Assembly (NCBI GenBank): GCA_947381965.1
Contig: CANCXX010000003.1
Span: forward strand, 62,001-126,000
Source of the DNA: an uncultured bacterium
Lineage (GTDB): Bacteria; Bacillota; Clostridia; Lachnospirales; Lachnospiraceae
Direction: 5' to 3'
DNA: 64,000 nucleotides
The notes beneath the pieces are model-generated. The model was not told the DNA's origin. It did no database searches and was given only the letters and a program-made list of their open reading frames with translations. Positions within the stretch are counted from its first letter, which is position 1; each line of letters begins with the position of its first letter. Made by a program: the position numbers and the translations under genes. This document shows positions 36,007-45,426 of the stretch, in pieces.

Positions 36007-36927
36007 CTAACTGATATCGCTCTCATTAAACAACATTTCCGCAACAGCCTGAACCTGCCTGTTCGGAAGCTTTTCAACTTCTGCAGGGTTCAGATTCAAC
36101 TTTCGGACAAATCCATCAATAATTCTTTCTGCAGCGGCTGCATGTCCATTACTTCTGTCTGAATTGTCAGCTTCCTGGATAAACCGCTCCAGCAGATTCC
36201 TTTGGCTGGAATAAATCAGCTCTACCAGCTTGGCACGGTATTCAAGGTCCTCAGAAGACATATTTTTATTGATTGAAAGGTCCCTTGCATGCTGTGCCTC
36301 ATGCTTTAGAAGGGACACTTTAAAGGCTTCGCTTTCAAGATCATAGGAGGACTTAATACAGTTGATCATTCCATCTCCATCCGACCAGCCGCCTGTGCCT
36401 GTCCTGCCAAAAGAAAGATAGTCCGCCCAGCTTTGGGAAATAAACCCATCCAGCAGCTTTACGGTATATGTCTGGATTCCATGGGGCAGTTCAACTTCAT
36501 AATTTTGGGTTTCCGTTGTCCGCCAAATGTATGGACCATAATAGCCGCTTGTTCTGCCGCCTAAAAAATGAAACCCCCGGCTTATAAAAACCCTGGCTAC
36601 CTGTTGCTCTTCCATATCATCCAGTGTAATGTCCTTACCGTCTGTGCCCAAAAATTCAGCCAGCTTTTCCTTCAATCTGTCCGCCGCTTTTTCCCGCTCC
36701 ATGCAAAGATAAAATACCTCTCTGTAATACTGCTGGTAAATAGTTAATATTTCATTAAGCTCTGCATCTACATCATAGGTAATGTATTGCTCCTTTTCAA
36801 AAACCTCCATAAAACGGTTGTACAATTCCGACTGATCCGGAAATTGTTTTACATATTGAATCGCCCCAGTCAGGTCGCCTTTTATAATATATCCACAATA
36901 AACATTTTTAGAAAATTCTGCATTCAT
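36007..36927 (-). CDS. Uncharacterised protein with a HExxH zinc-peptidase motif
   Basis: A 306-residue protein, apparently cytoplasmic (no signal peptide). Near residue 220 it has LLKHEAQHARD, a HExxH motif, followed about 15 residues later by EDLEYRAKLVEL, whose Glu could be the third zinc ligand. The middle contains SRGFHFLGGRTSGYYGPYIW. The ATG at 36927 was chosen because AGAGGG precedes it. Stands alone. Metallopeptidase activity is inferred from the motif only. Confidence 0.7.
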   Translation of the reverse strand: MNAEFSKNVYCGYIIKGDLTGAIQYVKQFPDQSELYNRFMEVFEKEQYITYDVDAELNEILTIYQQYYREVFYLCMEREKAADRLKEKLAEFLGTDGKDITLDDMEEQQVARVFISRGFHFLGGRTSGYYGPYIWRTTETQNYEVELPHGIQTYTVKLLDGFISQSWADYLSFGRTGTGGWSDGDGMINCIKSSYDLESEAFKVSLLKHEAQHARDLSINKNMSSEDLEYRAKLVELIYSSQRNLLERFIQEADNSDRSNGHAAAAERIIDGFVRKLNLNPAEVEKLPNRQVQAVAEMLFNESDIS

Positions 36928-37035
36928 TTTATCCCTCTGCATATAAGTTGCCGTCCATAAAGCCTATGACTGATATTTTACACCCTTTTTAGCAAAATGT
37001 AATTATCTTTTCTTATTTATAGTCCTGCATATCCC

Positions 37036-37160
37036 AGAGCGTGTTTGAAAAATCTTTCTGTCAGATGTACGGCACAATTTGTGGGAGATTTGTATCAAAT
37101 AAAGGCGCATAGCGGGCTATAACCTGAATTTGGTGCAAATATCACGCAAATGTGGGGACG
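37036..37160. repeat. Dispersed palindromic repeat, copy 2
   Basis: Matches 23075-23201 over about 125 bp, for example GCATAGCGGGCTAT and AATATCACGCAAATG-type blocks. The inner stem is weaker than in copy 1 (GATTTGTATCAAAT against ATTTGGTGCAAATATC). Confidence 0.65.
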
Positions 37161-37191
37161 CGGTTTACCGCGTACAGATGGCCGGAATGAT

Positions 37192-37430
37192 TTTTTAACA
37201 CGCTCTGGATCGTTGCTTGCGATACTGCTATTAGTTCCACCACTGCCCTGTCCTTCGTCATTGCCTCCATCTCCTCCACTGCCTCCGTTTTCATATCTTC
37301 CAAAGCTTCTTACGCAGAAAAATGGGAAAGCCTGTCAGGGCACCTTAATGAAATGCAGGGCAATGACATATATACTATTAATTATTTTTCCAATGGAACA
37401 ATCCATAAGACCAACCTGGGAGTGCAGTAA
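37192..37430 (+). pseudogene. Possible 3' remnant of a small secreted protein gene
   Basis: A frame without a start codon ends at 37430. Its last 56 residues are Ser/Ala-rich and hydrophobic (SFVIASISSTASVFISS) and then soluble (KASYAEKWESLSGHLNEM, FSNGTIHKTNLGVQ), like the end of a signal peptide plus a short mature part. The 5' part was probably replaced by the repeat. Confidence 0.3.
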
Positions 37431-37516
37431 ATATTACCTTATTTTTTGCCTCCTATACGCCGGCCAGTACATCAAACGTCCCGGCAATGTCCAGTCTGCC
37501 ATACCCCTCTTATGTC

Positions 37517-37639
37517 AAGTTAATGTCACAAACTTTTTTCACTTTTTTTAAGGGAAAATCCCCGGAAGACGCATAACTTCGTCAGGGTTATGGTAAGTTA
37601 ATGTCAAGTCCGGGGAAAATTAATGGTAAATTAATGTCA
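37517..37639. repeat. Three direct copies of AARTTAATGTCA
   Basis: The 12-bp motif occurs at 37517-37528, 37595-37606 and 37628-37639. Around them are TTATGTCAAGT and GTCAAGTCCGGGG. The block lies in a gap without a gene (37431-37718) at the left border of the mobile element. It could be an IS end or a recombinase-binding array. Confidence 0.5.
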
Positions 37640-37718
37640 AGTTGTTTTTGCTTTATACTGTCAAAGATCCCGCCAGTTTATCATTTACAGCAAAATGAGA
37701 ATCCACCACTTGCCGTAA

Positions 37719-38294
37719 TTATTCACCTTCTTCGGGCAAATCATATCCGAAGTGCAGCTTCAAAGCGTCTATATACTCCTTACACTTATTTTCAACAGGG
37801 CAGGCAAGAAATAGACTTTTCCCTGTCTCTTTACTGACACCAATATGTATATCCCAATCTTTTAAAATATCCATTCCAATCAGAATATTTCCTTTTCTGT
37901 CATAATTCAAACATATCTTATCTGCCGATATCTTTACCCCACCTATCATAAAATCAGATACGCCATGCTCGAACTTCATAGCCGGACATTCCATCTTTTC
38001 ATTATTTGTAATTGGAACCTCATGCTTTAAGCCCCCGGATTCGATCCCATAACTAAGGAAATATGGCACATCATTTATAATATCTGCTTTTTTCAGTATC
38101 TGGCATAATGTATCGGATACTTTCAGCCTTTTTAATGGAATGGTACTAATCGAACAGCCAGTATCAATCTTTACCCCAATATCATAAAACGGTGCTTTAA
38201 AATTATCCAAACGAAAACTTGCTTCTACACTGAATGAACCTCCTACCCCACAGAACGTAGGCGTCATTTCAGCCTCTATATACTTATTCATCAT
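37719..38294 (-). CDS. Retropepsin-like aspartic protease-fold protein
   Basis: About 191 residues. DIGVKIDTGCSISTIPL near residue 36 is a DTG catalytic motif and GNILIGMDILKDWDIHIG near residue 150 is the matching Leu-rich flap-side motif of retropepsin-like proteins. One such domain normally works as a dimer. No signal peptide is seen. The start lies in ATGATGAATAA, where the upstream gene stops, so the two are translationally coupled. Substrate unknown. The gene lies downstream of the second recombinase triplet. Confidence 0.72.
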   Translation of the reverse strand: MMNKYIEAEMTPTFCGVGGSFSVEASFRLDNFKAPFYDIGVKIDTGCSISTIPLKRLKVSDTLCQILKKADIINDVPYFLSYGIESGGLKHEVPITNNEKMECPAMKFEHGVSDFMIGGVKISADKICLNYDRKGNILIGMDILKDWDIHIGVSKETGKSLFLACPVENKCKEYIDALKLHFGYDLPEEGE

Positions 38295-38541
38295 ATACAG
38301 CCATATCCTCCAATTCATCTTTATCATTATAAATAGGCGTTATCGGTTTAGGCTGCATAAACCAACTGTCATACTCCTTATTTTGCACGTCTCCGCAAAA
38401 CACAAGTTTTCCTGTCTTGCTGTCTGCATCATCAAATAATAAAATCATATACTTATTATATATTTCAGTAAGCTGCTCTGCTTTTGCCATCATGCCAATA
38501 TGCAAATCCTTTAAAGTGTATTTTTTCTCAGATATAACCAT
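38284..38541 (-). CDS. Small hypothetical protein coupled to the retropepsin-like gene
   Basis: An 85-residue acidic protein beginning MVISEKKYTLKDLHIGMMAK, with VQNKEYDSWFMQPKPITPIY in its second half. The ATG at 38541 follows a GGAGGG site. It overlaps the next gene by 11 bp. Not recognised; probable functional partner or substrate of the retropepsin-like protein. Confidence 0.65.
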   Translation of the reverse strand: MVISEKKYTLKDLHIGMMAKAEQLTEIYNKYMILLFDDADSKTGKLVFCGDVQNKEYDSWFMQPKPITPIYNDKDELEDMAVYDE

Positions 38542-38694
38542 GCTTTCACCCTCCTTACAAATGTCTATTTATCAAATGTATCAATCAAGCCTATGATATT
38601 CTGATTTCAGTTCTTCTAATCTCTTCTTATCAGTATTATACACCACAAAATCCTTTTCATGTAAAAAATATAAAATAGAATCAGCACATCATAT

Positions 38695-40242
38695 TCATCT
38701 TTCCCTGAACTTCCACTTAATCTCTACTCTTTTATCCTTATAAACATATATTCTCTCAATAAAAGTATCCACCAAATCCTGTGTAAGTTCCTCTATATGG
38801 GAATATCGAATAATCTGCCTCATATCTGTATCAAGCTTTGCCTGCTCATCTTCCAATTCAAGGCATTTCTCCTGCCATTCACGGAGTTGCCCCGATAGTA
38901 ATTCCATCTGGCGATCCAGTTTGTCCATCTTTCCCCGGTATTCCTCCGGCGTTATACTTCCTGCCGCATATTCTTCATACGCTCCATCTTTGGAATCTTT
39001 CACCAATTCCTGCTCTCGCTGCAGATTCTTCAATTTATCTTTTACAGCGGCAAGCTGACACTCTTTCAATGACTTAAGGTTCTTTTTCTGCCTGACAGCC
39101 TCCCCTCTGATCATCAGTTCTTTATTGAGCATAGTCAACACCAGTTCCTCCAGCATATCCGCACAAAAGTATGTACAACAGTATAAATTGTGAGTCAATG
39201 CATGCTTGCTGCACTCAAACCACCTATACTTGTTTTTTTCACGCGGCGGCTTGTATACCATAGCATATCTACACCCACCACAATACAATTTCCCGGTGAG
39301 AGGATGCTTTTCCCTTTTTCTATCCGTCACATGGTCTGGTCGGAATGATGACACCTGTTCAAATACTTCCTGCGTAACCAACGCCTCATGATGGTTCGGA
39401 ATTACCTTCCATTCCTCTTTTGGTACTCTTACAGATTTTTTGCTTCCCACTGACTTACACACTGTTTTCCCATATGCCATCTCTCCGAGATAAAAACGGT
39501 TATTCAGGATATTCCTGACTGCTGATGAACTCCATACAAGAGGTTTCCCGTCCCTGTCAGCTTTCGGGTGGCGCATCTGCATGATTGTGGGAATCCCCTC
39601 CTCACCAAGCTGCCTTGCTATCTGCGTACTGCTTTTGGACAAAGCCGCAAGAGAAAAAATATGCCTGACTATCTCCGCTTCTTTCTTATTAATAATGACT
39701 TTGTTTTTTTCCACAGGGCTCTTCCTATAACCGAAAGGAACCTGACCAAAGATATATTCCCCGTTTGCACATTTATTTTTCACTGAAGTCTTTACCTTAA
39801 CAGAAATATCCTTACTATAAAGATCATATAGAAGCGTCTTGAATGCGGTGTCCAGACCTATCGTATTCCCATTATCCTCCTTACTGTCATAATGATCGCC
39901 CAGCGCAATAAAGCGAACTCCCATAAACGGGAATATCTGGTTCAGATAAGTTCCCATTTCTATATAGTCTCTCGAAAACCGGGACATATCTTTCACGATA
40001 ATGCACTGTATCCGATTTTTCTTTACTTCTGCCAAGAGCTGGTTCATGCCTGGTCTGTCCATGCTGGTTCCGGACCAGCCATCATCACAGAATTCCTTTA
40101 CCTCATATCCCCTCAGTTCTATATTACACTGAATAAATTCTTTGATCAGCAGCCTCTGACTGGATATGCTGTTGCTCTCATCCCTTTTTAAATCTTTTTT
40201 ATCCTCAAGCGATAACCTTAAGTACATTCCTATGACATTCAC
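38695..40242 (-). CDS. Large serine recombinase, third gene of triplet 2 (type C)
   Basis: A 515-residue recombinase: YLRLSLEDKKD with catalytic Ser near residue 9, CDDGWSGTSMDRP, VKDMSRFSRDY, IFPFMGVRFIALGDHYDS, the recombinase domain, a zinc ribbon LYCGGCRYAMVY with further Cys in FECSKHALTHNLYCC, then coiled coil. The start is a GTG overlapping the upstream stop (GTGA). Like its counterpart in triplet 1 it lacks a long N-terminal extension and is the last of the three. Confidence 0.93.
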   Translation of the reverse strand: MNVIGMYLRLSLEDKKDLKRDESNSISSQRLLIKEFIQCNIELRGYEVKEFCDDGWSGTSMDRPGMNQLLAEVKKNRIQCIIVKDMSRFSRDYIEMGTYLNQIFPFMGVRFIALGDHYDSKEDNGNTIGLDTAFKTLLYDLYSKDISVKVKTSVKNKCANGEYIFGQVPFGYRKSPVEKNKVIINKKEAEIVRHIFSLAALSKSSTQIARQLGEEGIPTIMQMRHPKADRDGKPLVWSSSAVRNILNNRFYLGEMAYGKTVCKSVGSKKSVRVPKEEWKVIPNHHEALVTQEVFEQVSSFRPDHVTDRKREKHPLTGKLYCGGCRYAMVYKPPREKNKYRWFECSKHALTHNLYCCTYFCADMLEELVLTMLNKELMIRGEAVRQKKNLKSLKECQLAAVKDKLKNLQREQELVKDSKDGAYEEYAAGSITPEEYRGKMDKLDRQMELLSGQLREWQEKCLELEDEQAKLDTDMRQIIRYSHIEELTQDLVDTFIERIYVYKDKRVEIKWKFRER

Positions 40243-41972
40243 CCTACCACTCCTTCCAGCATTTCATTCACATACCGGAACTGTACTTCAATCCGCTTCC
40301 CCGGATAAAGATAAATTTTCTCTACAAGTGCATCCACGAGCTCTGTAGTCAGCTCCTCCCCTTTTTTCAGTTTTAACAGGGAACTCACCGCCCTTAGATA
40401 CTTTTCCTTTGTCTTTTCCAGCTCTTTTTGTTTATCTTCCAGTTCTTTTTCCTGTTTTTCCAGTTCCCTCCTGTTATCCTCCTGTTCCATTTTAAAACGG
40501 ACATATTCTTGCTGTGAAAGCTTTTTGCTCCGGTATTCCATATATACCTCTGCTTCTTCTTCCTCCATTCTCTGCTTCCTGCTGCGGACAGCCTTTATTT
40601 CCTTTTCTGTCCGAAGTACAACCATGCGTATATTCTCCTTTCCAACCTCCATAAAGCACTCCGGTTTATTCAGATAAACGCCAAATTCATTTCGGAATAC
40701 GGATATTAGTATACTAGACAGTTCCTGTTTGGAAATATGGTTTGGCTGCGGACAGGTTCCTACTTTTGTGCTTCCTCCATTCAGGCAGGAATACCCGTCA
40801 TGCCTTGCCCTACTCCCGTCCGCATAAGTCTTGGCATGGCTGTACCTTGTCATTTTCTTTCCACATACACCACAATAAAGCACATGGTCAAATACATTTT
40901 CCCCAATAGGAATCCCTTTTGTCGGGTGTTTGTGACATGCTGTTTCTTCCTGCTGCTTTCTCCTTATTTCCTGTGCTTTTCGGTAAAGTTCCCTGCTTAC
41001 CAGTGCTTTATGGGCATTTTCTTTTACAATCCATTCTTCTTCCGGTTTACGGATACGATTTTTTTCGTCACGGGCTGTTATCGTACTCTTACCCTGCACC
41101 AGCTGTCCGACATAAGTGCCGCTTTGAACAATCCGTTCCACGGCTCCCCTGTCCCATCCTTTATAGTCCATATCAGGCAGGCAGTATACTTCCTTCGTTT
41201 TTGCATAGACTGCCGGAGGATTAATTTTCCTGCGGTTTAAATCGTTCGCTACTTCCGTGCAGCTTTCCTTCTCCACAAAAGCCTTATAAATATACTCCAC
41301 AATCCCAGCAGTATTTTCGTCAGGCACCAGCCTTCTTACCCTGCCTTCCCAAACTGCCAAATAGCCATAAGGCGGCATTCCACCAACATAGGAGCCTGCT
41401 TCCCGGCGCTGCCTAAGTCCTGTCTTTGCTTTCACGGAAAAGTCCTTGGCGTACATATCATTGACAAGATTTTTGATCTCTGATGCCATCTGCCGGGTAT
41501 CGTTCCCCTCTTCCCCGGTATCATAACCGTCAGATACCGCAATGAACCGCACCCCAAGGAATGGGAATATCTTTTCTATATAGTTGCCTGCTTCAAGATA
41601 ATTTCTGCCAAATCGAGACAAATCCTTTACAATCACACAGTTAATATCCCCCAGACGGATATCCTGCATCAGGCGGTTAAAACTATCCCGGTTGAAATTG
41701 CTCCCTGTTTTTCCTACGTCACAGTAATGACCGGCTATATCAATCTTTTCTTTGTTATTCCGATTAAACTCTTCCACAAATTTTTCAGCAATCCCAATCT
41801 GAACATCAATGGATTCTTTCTTTTCTTCAACGTCAACGGAAAGCCTTGCATAGATTCCAGCCTTGTATCTTTTCTGCCCTTTGCCTGCCGCATTTCCTAT
41901 GCCTGTGGAGTTCTCTTTTGAATTACCCCCAACAGGAGTAAAAGAAGCGCCTCTTTTTGAAATCCTTCCCAT
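40239..41972 (-). CDS. Large serine recombinase, second gene of triplet 2 (type B)
   Basis: A 577-residue recombinase with a basic N-terminal extension of about 35 residues (MGRISKRGASFTPVGG), then IYARLSVDVEEKK with the catalytic Ser and VKDLSRFGRNY. Zinc ribbon: LYCGVCGKKMTRY with SCLNGGSTKVGTC. The tail is a long Glu/Lys coiled coil (KEKELEDKQKELEKTKEK-like). The ATG at 41972 was chosen because AAGGGG precedes it and it begins at the stop of the first gene. Confidence 0.93.
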   Translation of the reverse strand: MGRISKRGASFTPVGGNSKENSTGIGNAAGKGQKRYKAGIYARLSVDVEEKKESIDVQIGIAEKFVEEFNRNNKEKIDIAGHYCDVGKTGSNFNRDSFNRLMQDIRLGDINCVIVKDLSRFGRNYLEAGNYIEKIFPFLGVRFIAVSDGYDTGEEGNDTRQMASEIKNLVNDMYAKDFSVKAKTGLRQRREAGSYVGGMPPYGYLAVWEGRVRRLVPDENTAGIVEYIYKAFVEKESCTEVANDLNRRKINPPAVYAKTKEVYCLPDMDYKGWDRGAVERIVQSGTYVGQLVQGKSTITARDEKNRIRKPEEEWIVKENAHKALVSRELYRKAQEIRRKQQEETACHKHPTKGIPIGENVFDHVLYCGVCGKKMTRYSHAKTYADGSRARHDGYSCLNGGSTKVGTCPQPNHISKQELSSILISVFRNEFGVYLNKPECFMEVGKENIRMVVLRTEKEIKAVRSRKQRMEEEEAEVYMEYRSKKLSQQEYVRFKMEQEDNRRELEKQEKELEDKQKELEKTKEKYLRAVSSLLKLKKGEELTTELVDALVEKIYLYPGKRIEVQFRYVNEMLEGVVG

Positions 41973-41973
41973 C

Positions 41974-43677
41974 TTAAGCACCCCTTTCCGCATCATTTCT
42001 ACCCGATGCTCCGGCGGCTTCATGCTCCGTCTGTCTCACGCCAATCCCCAGCATAACTTCATACTGATCCATGAAATAGTATTCAATCTCAATCCGTTTT
42101 CCTTCATACACATAGATGCGCTTTACAAGGCTGCTCAGGGTATGGCGGTCGATCTCCTTAAGCTCCACACAGTCCTGGAACGCTTTCAGCCTTCCGGCAG
42201 AAAGGACTCCCTTTTTAAACATATCCCTGATAAGGGCTTCCTGCTTTTTCTGTGCCTCCCCCAATTCTATGGCTTTCTTTTCAAAACTGGCATGGAGACG
42301 CTCAAATTCCTCCTTCGTGACAATGCCCTGCCGCAGGTCATCATAAAGCCCTGCACAGAGGCTGTAATATCTGTCCTGCTCCGCCTTAAGACGCCGCAGC
42401 TCCCTGTCGTATGCTGAAACTTCCGAAAAGCTGCCCGTCTCCTGCTCCTTTGCCCGGTCAAAAAGACGTTTCCCTTCAAGAAATGCATTAGCATATCTTT
42501 TTACCGTATCTTCCACAATGCCTTTCAGCACTTCTTCCTCTATGCTGTGCCTGCTGCACCCGTCTCCCCGGTTCTTTGTGGAACAGATATAGTAGACCGT
42601 TTCCTTTCCTTTATAGCGTACCATTCGGCGCACCATCTGCTCCCTGCAGTCGCCGCAGAACAAAAGCCCTGCAAACATCCCGGATTTCTCCATCCCCGGT
42701 CCCTGTCTGCTGTCTGATTTAAGAAGGTTTTGCACAATCTGAAAATCGTCCTCTGCAACCAGCGCTTCATGGGTATTCTCCACACACACCCATTCCTCCT
42801 TCGGTTTTTCCACAATCTTTTTTACTTTATAATTAATTTTCTGTGACTTTCCCTGCTGGAGGTGCCCCAAGTAGATTTCATTTGTGAGTATCCTTTTTAC
42901 GGAAGCATTCCCCCAAAGAGACTTCCCTGTTCCCTTAAATCCCCCGTTATACTTAAGCCCAAGGGATTTCTTGTATTCCTTCGGTGAGAGGATTCCCAGC
43001 CCGTTCAGCTTCTGTGCTATGGCAGACACCGCCATGCCTGCAATCTTCCATTCAAAAATCTGCCTCACAATTCCCGCTGCATATTCGTCCACCACAAGAT
43101 GGTTTTTATTCTCCTCGTCCTTCCTGTACCCATATACCACAAAAGGGGAAATGCACTCCCCGTTCCTGCGCTTCACTTCCAGCCCGCTTTTTACCTTCGT
43201 GGAAATATCCCGGCAGTAGGAATCGTTGATGAAATTCTTTACCGGCAGCACAATGGAGCCAGCCCCTGTATCTGCCGAAAAGCTGTCATACTGGTCGGTC
43301 AGCGCAATAAAACGTACACCAAGAGTCGGGAAGGTCTTCTGGATATACCTCCCGGATTCAATGTAATCACGCCCGAAACGGGAAAGGTCTTTCACGATGA
43401 CACAGTTTACCCTTCCAGCCTCGATGTCGCACATCATTCTCTTAAATTCCGGTCTGTCGAAATTGCTGCCTGAAAATCCGTCATCCACATAGATATCATA
43501 CAGTTCGATATCTTCCTGTTCACGGATATAGGCTTTGATCAGCTCCCGCTGGTTTGCGATACTTTCGCTCTCATTTTTTACAGATGCCCTGCCCCCGCTG
43601 CCTCCTGCGCCGCTGTCGGCAGCGTCATCCCTTGAAAGACGGAGGTACATGGCCGCATAGAATATCTTTTCCTTCAT
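41974..43677 (-). CDS. Large serine recombinase, first gene of triplet 2 (type A)
   Basis: A 567-residue recombinase: MYLRLSRDDAADSG with a Gly-rich insertion after the catalytic Ser, YVDDGFSGSNFDRP, VKDLSRFGRDYIESGRY, zinc ribbon LFCGDCREQMVRR with ICSTKNRGDGCSRHSI, coiled-coil tail and a C-terminal extension rich in Ala/Glu. It shares ISTKV-type, VLPVKNFINDSY and CSRHSI segments with the 10064-11668 gene, which marks them as the same type. Confidence 0.93.
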   Translation of the reverse strand: MKEKIFYAAMYLRLSRDDAADSGAGGSGGRASVKNESESIANQRELIKAYIREQEDIELYDIYVDDGFSGSNFDRPEFKRMMCDIEAGRVNCVIVKDLSRFGRDYIESGRYIQKTFPTLGVRFIALTDQYDSFSADTGAGSIVLPVKNFINDSYCRDISTKVKSGLEVKRRNGECISPFVVYGYRKDEENKNHLVVDEYAAGIVRQIFEWKIAGMAVSAIAQKLNGLGILSPKEYKKSLGLKYNGGFKGTGKSLWGNASVKRILTNEIYLGHLQQGKSQKINYKVKKIVEKPKEEWVCVENTHEALVAEDDFQIVQNLLKSDSRQGPGMEKSGMFAGLLFCGDCREQMVRRMVRYKGKETVYYICSTKNRGDGCSRHSIEEEVLKGIVEDTVKRYANAFLEGKRLFDRAKEQETGSFSEVSAYDRELRRLKAEQDRYYSLCAGLYDDLRQGIVTKEEFERLHASFEKKAIELGEAQKKQEALIRDMFKKGVLSAGRLKAFQDCVELKEIDRHTLSSLVKRIYVYEGKRIEIEYYFMDQYEVMLGIGVRQTEHEAAGASGRNDAERGA

Positions 43678-43793
43678 ACACGCATCACTCCTGACTTTTA
43701 TGTTTGGTCCGCATAAGAACCTTTCAAGCCAGGTGCTGCGCTGGTTTAGTCCTGACTATATGTTATCACGTTTTTGCGTTTTGTTCAAGTCTG

Positions 43794-44081
43794 TTATACA
43801 TAAACTTCTGCAAGTCTGCGTATGTACTCTTCCATTTTTTCATCTATGGTGGCTCCCTCTTTCTGGTAACATACCTTCACCACATAGTCGCCGATCCTGC
43901 CCACATATGGATTCCCTGCCTGCCTTGCAAAAGATGCAAGTTTCTTTTCCACCGGCGCTTTTGTATCAATCTGTATATCCCTTAAGTCTGTCAGTGTGTC
44001 TATGTCCACTGTCCGCACATCAACCGATGCCATTTTCCTTAATTCCTCTGGTGTAAGCCCTGTTACTGCTTCAAGTCCCAT
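43794..44081 (-). CDS. DUF6870-type ICE protein
   Basis: A 95-residue protein with ELRKMASVDVRTVDIDTLTD and a C-terminal EEYIRRLAEVYV, matching from memory the small DUF6870 family common in Lachnospiraceae integrative elements. The ATG at 44081 follows GGGAGATGG. It lies just upstream of the recombinase set. Function unknown. Confidence 0.6.
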   Translation of the reverse strand: MGLEAVTGLTPEELRKMASVDVRTVDIDTLTDLRDIQIDTKAPVEKKLASFARQAGNPYVGRIGDYVVKVCYQKEGATIDEKMEEYIRRLAEVYV

Positions 44082-44838
44082 GACACAACCATCTCCCTTT
44101 TATGTTTACACAATCCTCTCCACACTTCTATCTTATTCCTGCATCTGATTGTCCTATGCCTGCACCAGTGCAGGGCATGGCTTACACCTTTGTATTCAAA
44201 TATATCCCACACACCATTCAGGGAAACTCTCTGCAAATCTGCACAGCAATTACCCCATCATAGTTTTTCATTTTCTCTCCCCCGATGTAGGCCGGAATAT
44301 GTAGGACCGTCTGGCCGACTCCCCGATACCCTGCAGCACCCTTCCACGCTGCAGCACACCCCGAACGCCACTCCGGCTGCCATATTTTTCGGCAGAGGTA
44401 TCATTATTATCCGGTATTTCAAGACAGCCTGCCAATGCTGCCATATGCCGGGAATACCGCTCATATTTTTCCTTCTTCTACTACGATACCTTGTTTTTCC
44501 TACACTCAATTCTCTCTGCAGGCAAATATTTCTTCGCGTAGTTCTCCCCTCATCACCTTTACAGGTGTTCCTGATATTTTTGTCCTTAAAGGTATTTTCC
44601 TCGGCAAATCCAAAACTGATTAACCACCCAAATACCACCATACTGATATTTCGCTCCCAATAAGTACATAATTTCTGAAGCATTTATTGTCAAGGTGCGT
44701 TAACTGCCACAATTCTCACGTTTGTCAGGTTTGTACCAGCAACACTTACCATTCAACATAAATGGCACCATGTCATCTATAATTACAAATCTGCCCCGAA
44801 ACATCTTTAAGCAAAGACTTCCAGACAGAATGCAGCAG
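44082..44838. other. 757-bp stretch without a convincing gene
   Basis: It contains a hairpin GCCTGCAC/GTGCAGGGC near 44160, a duplicated CTGCAGCAC near 44331 and 44349, and a minus-strand 17-codon frame MKNYDGVIAVQICREFP behind GGGGGAGAG near 44262. A 141-codon minus-strand frame (44258-44683) looks non-coding in composition. The block may be a leader or regulatory region of the element. Confidence 0.4.
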
Positions 44839-45186
44839 CTAATCATTTCCGATCTGCAATATTTTCAGACCTTCTGCCATATCTTCCAACATTTTCACCA
44901 GATACAGTGCCTGCGTTTCTGTACTTTCCATAAACACTTTCTGCGCCCTTGCAGCACAGTCACTCTTCACAGTCCCTGCAATACCTTTGATAACAATTTC
45001 TGCTTCCAACACTGTTATCACTTTCTGGTATGTCCCAATGCCAGGACGTCTTGCACCAGTCTCTATCTTCTTTAAATGGGATTCACTGATGCCCGCTGCT
45101 TCTGACAGTTCAATCCTGCTCATCCCCTTTGCCTTGCGAAGCTTTTTTACTGTAATTCCTAAATCTGTATCTTCCCTGCTTATCAT
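44839..45186 (-). CDS. XRE-family HTH regulator
   Basis: A 115-residue regulator. The HTH lies at residues 10-65 (ITVKKLRKAKGMSRIELSEA, then SESHLKKIETGARRPGIGTY). The rest (about 50 residues) is helical. The ATG at 45186 follows GGGAGGTACGG. It probably controls genes of the mobile element. Confidence 0.85.
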   Translation of the reverse strand: MISREDTDLGITVKKLRKAKGMSRIELSEAAGISESHLKKIETGARRPGIGTYQKVITVLEAEIVIKGIAGTVKSDCAARAQKVFMESTETQALYLVKMLEDMAEGLKILQIGND

Positions 45187-45426
45187 TCCGTACCTCCCGA
45201 CCGGTGTGTTTTATTATAAAGTTGCTCCTAGTTTTTGGGAAGGGACTGCCTGTGTCCATTTTTTTGTAAAAGGGACAGTTCAAGCCTTTCCACAATTTCC
45301 GATATTTTTCTTCTACACCACTCGTCGCTTCCCAACATTATTTTATCTTTTGTGCATGTACTTCTCCGAATTTTGTCGAACGATTCTCCATAATTTTTTC
45401 AGGTGCAAATTCGAAACTAAAAAAAA

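Noticed and set aside
37150..37551. 133-codon plus-strand frame with a proline-rich part
   Set aside because: It lies in the wrong frame relative to the protein-like remnant ending at 37430 and begins inside the dispersed repeat.
44258..44683. 141-codon minus-strand frame
   Set aside because: Composition (many Cys, Trp, Arg) and lack of a ribosome binding site look random; listed as an unassigned stretch.
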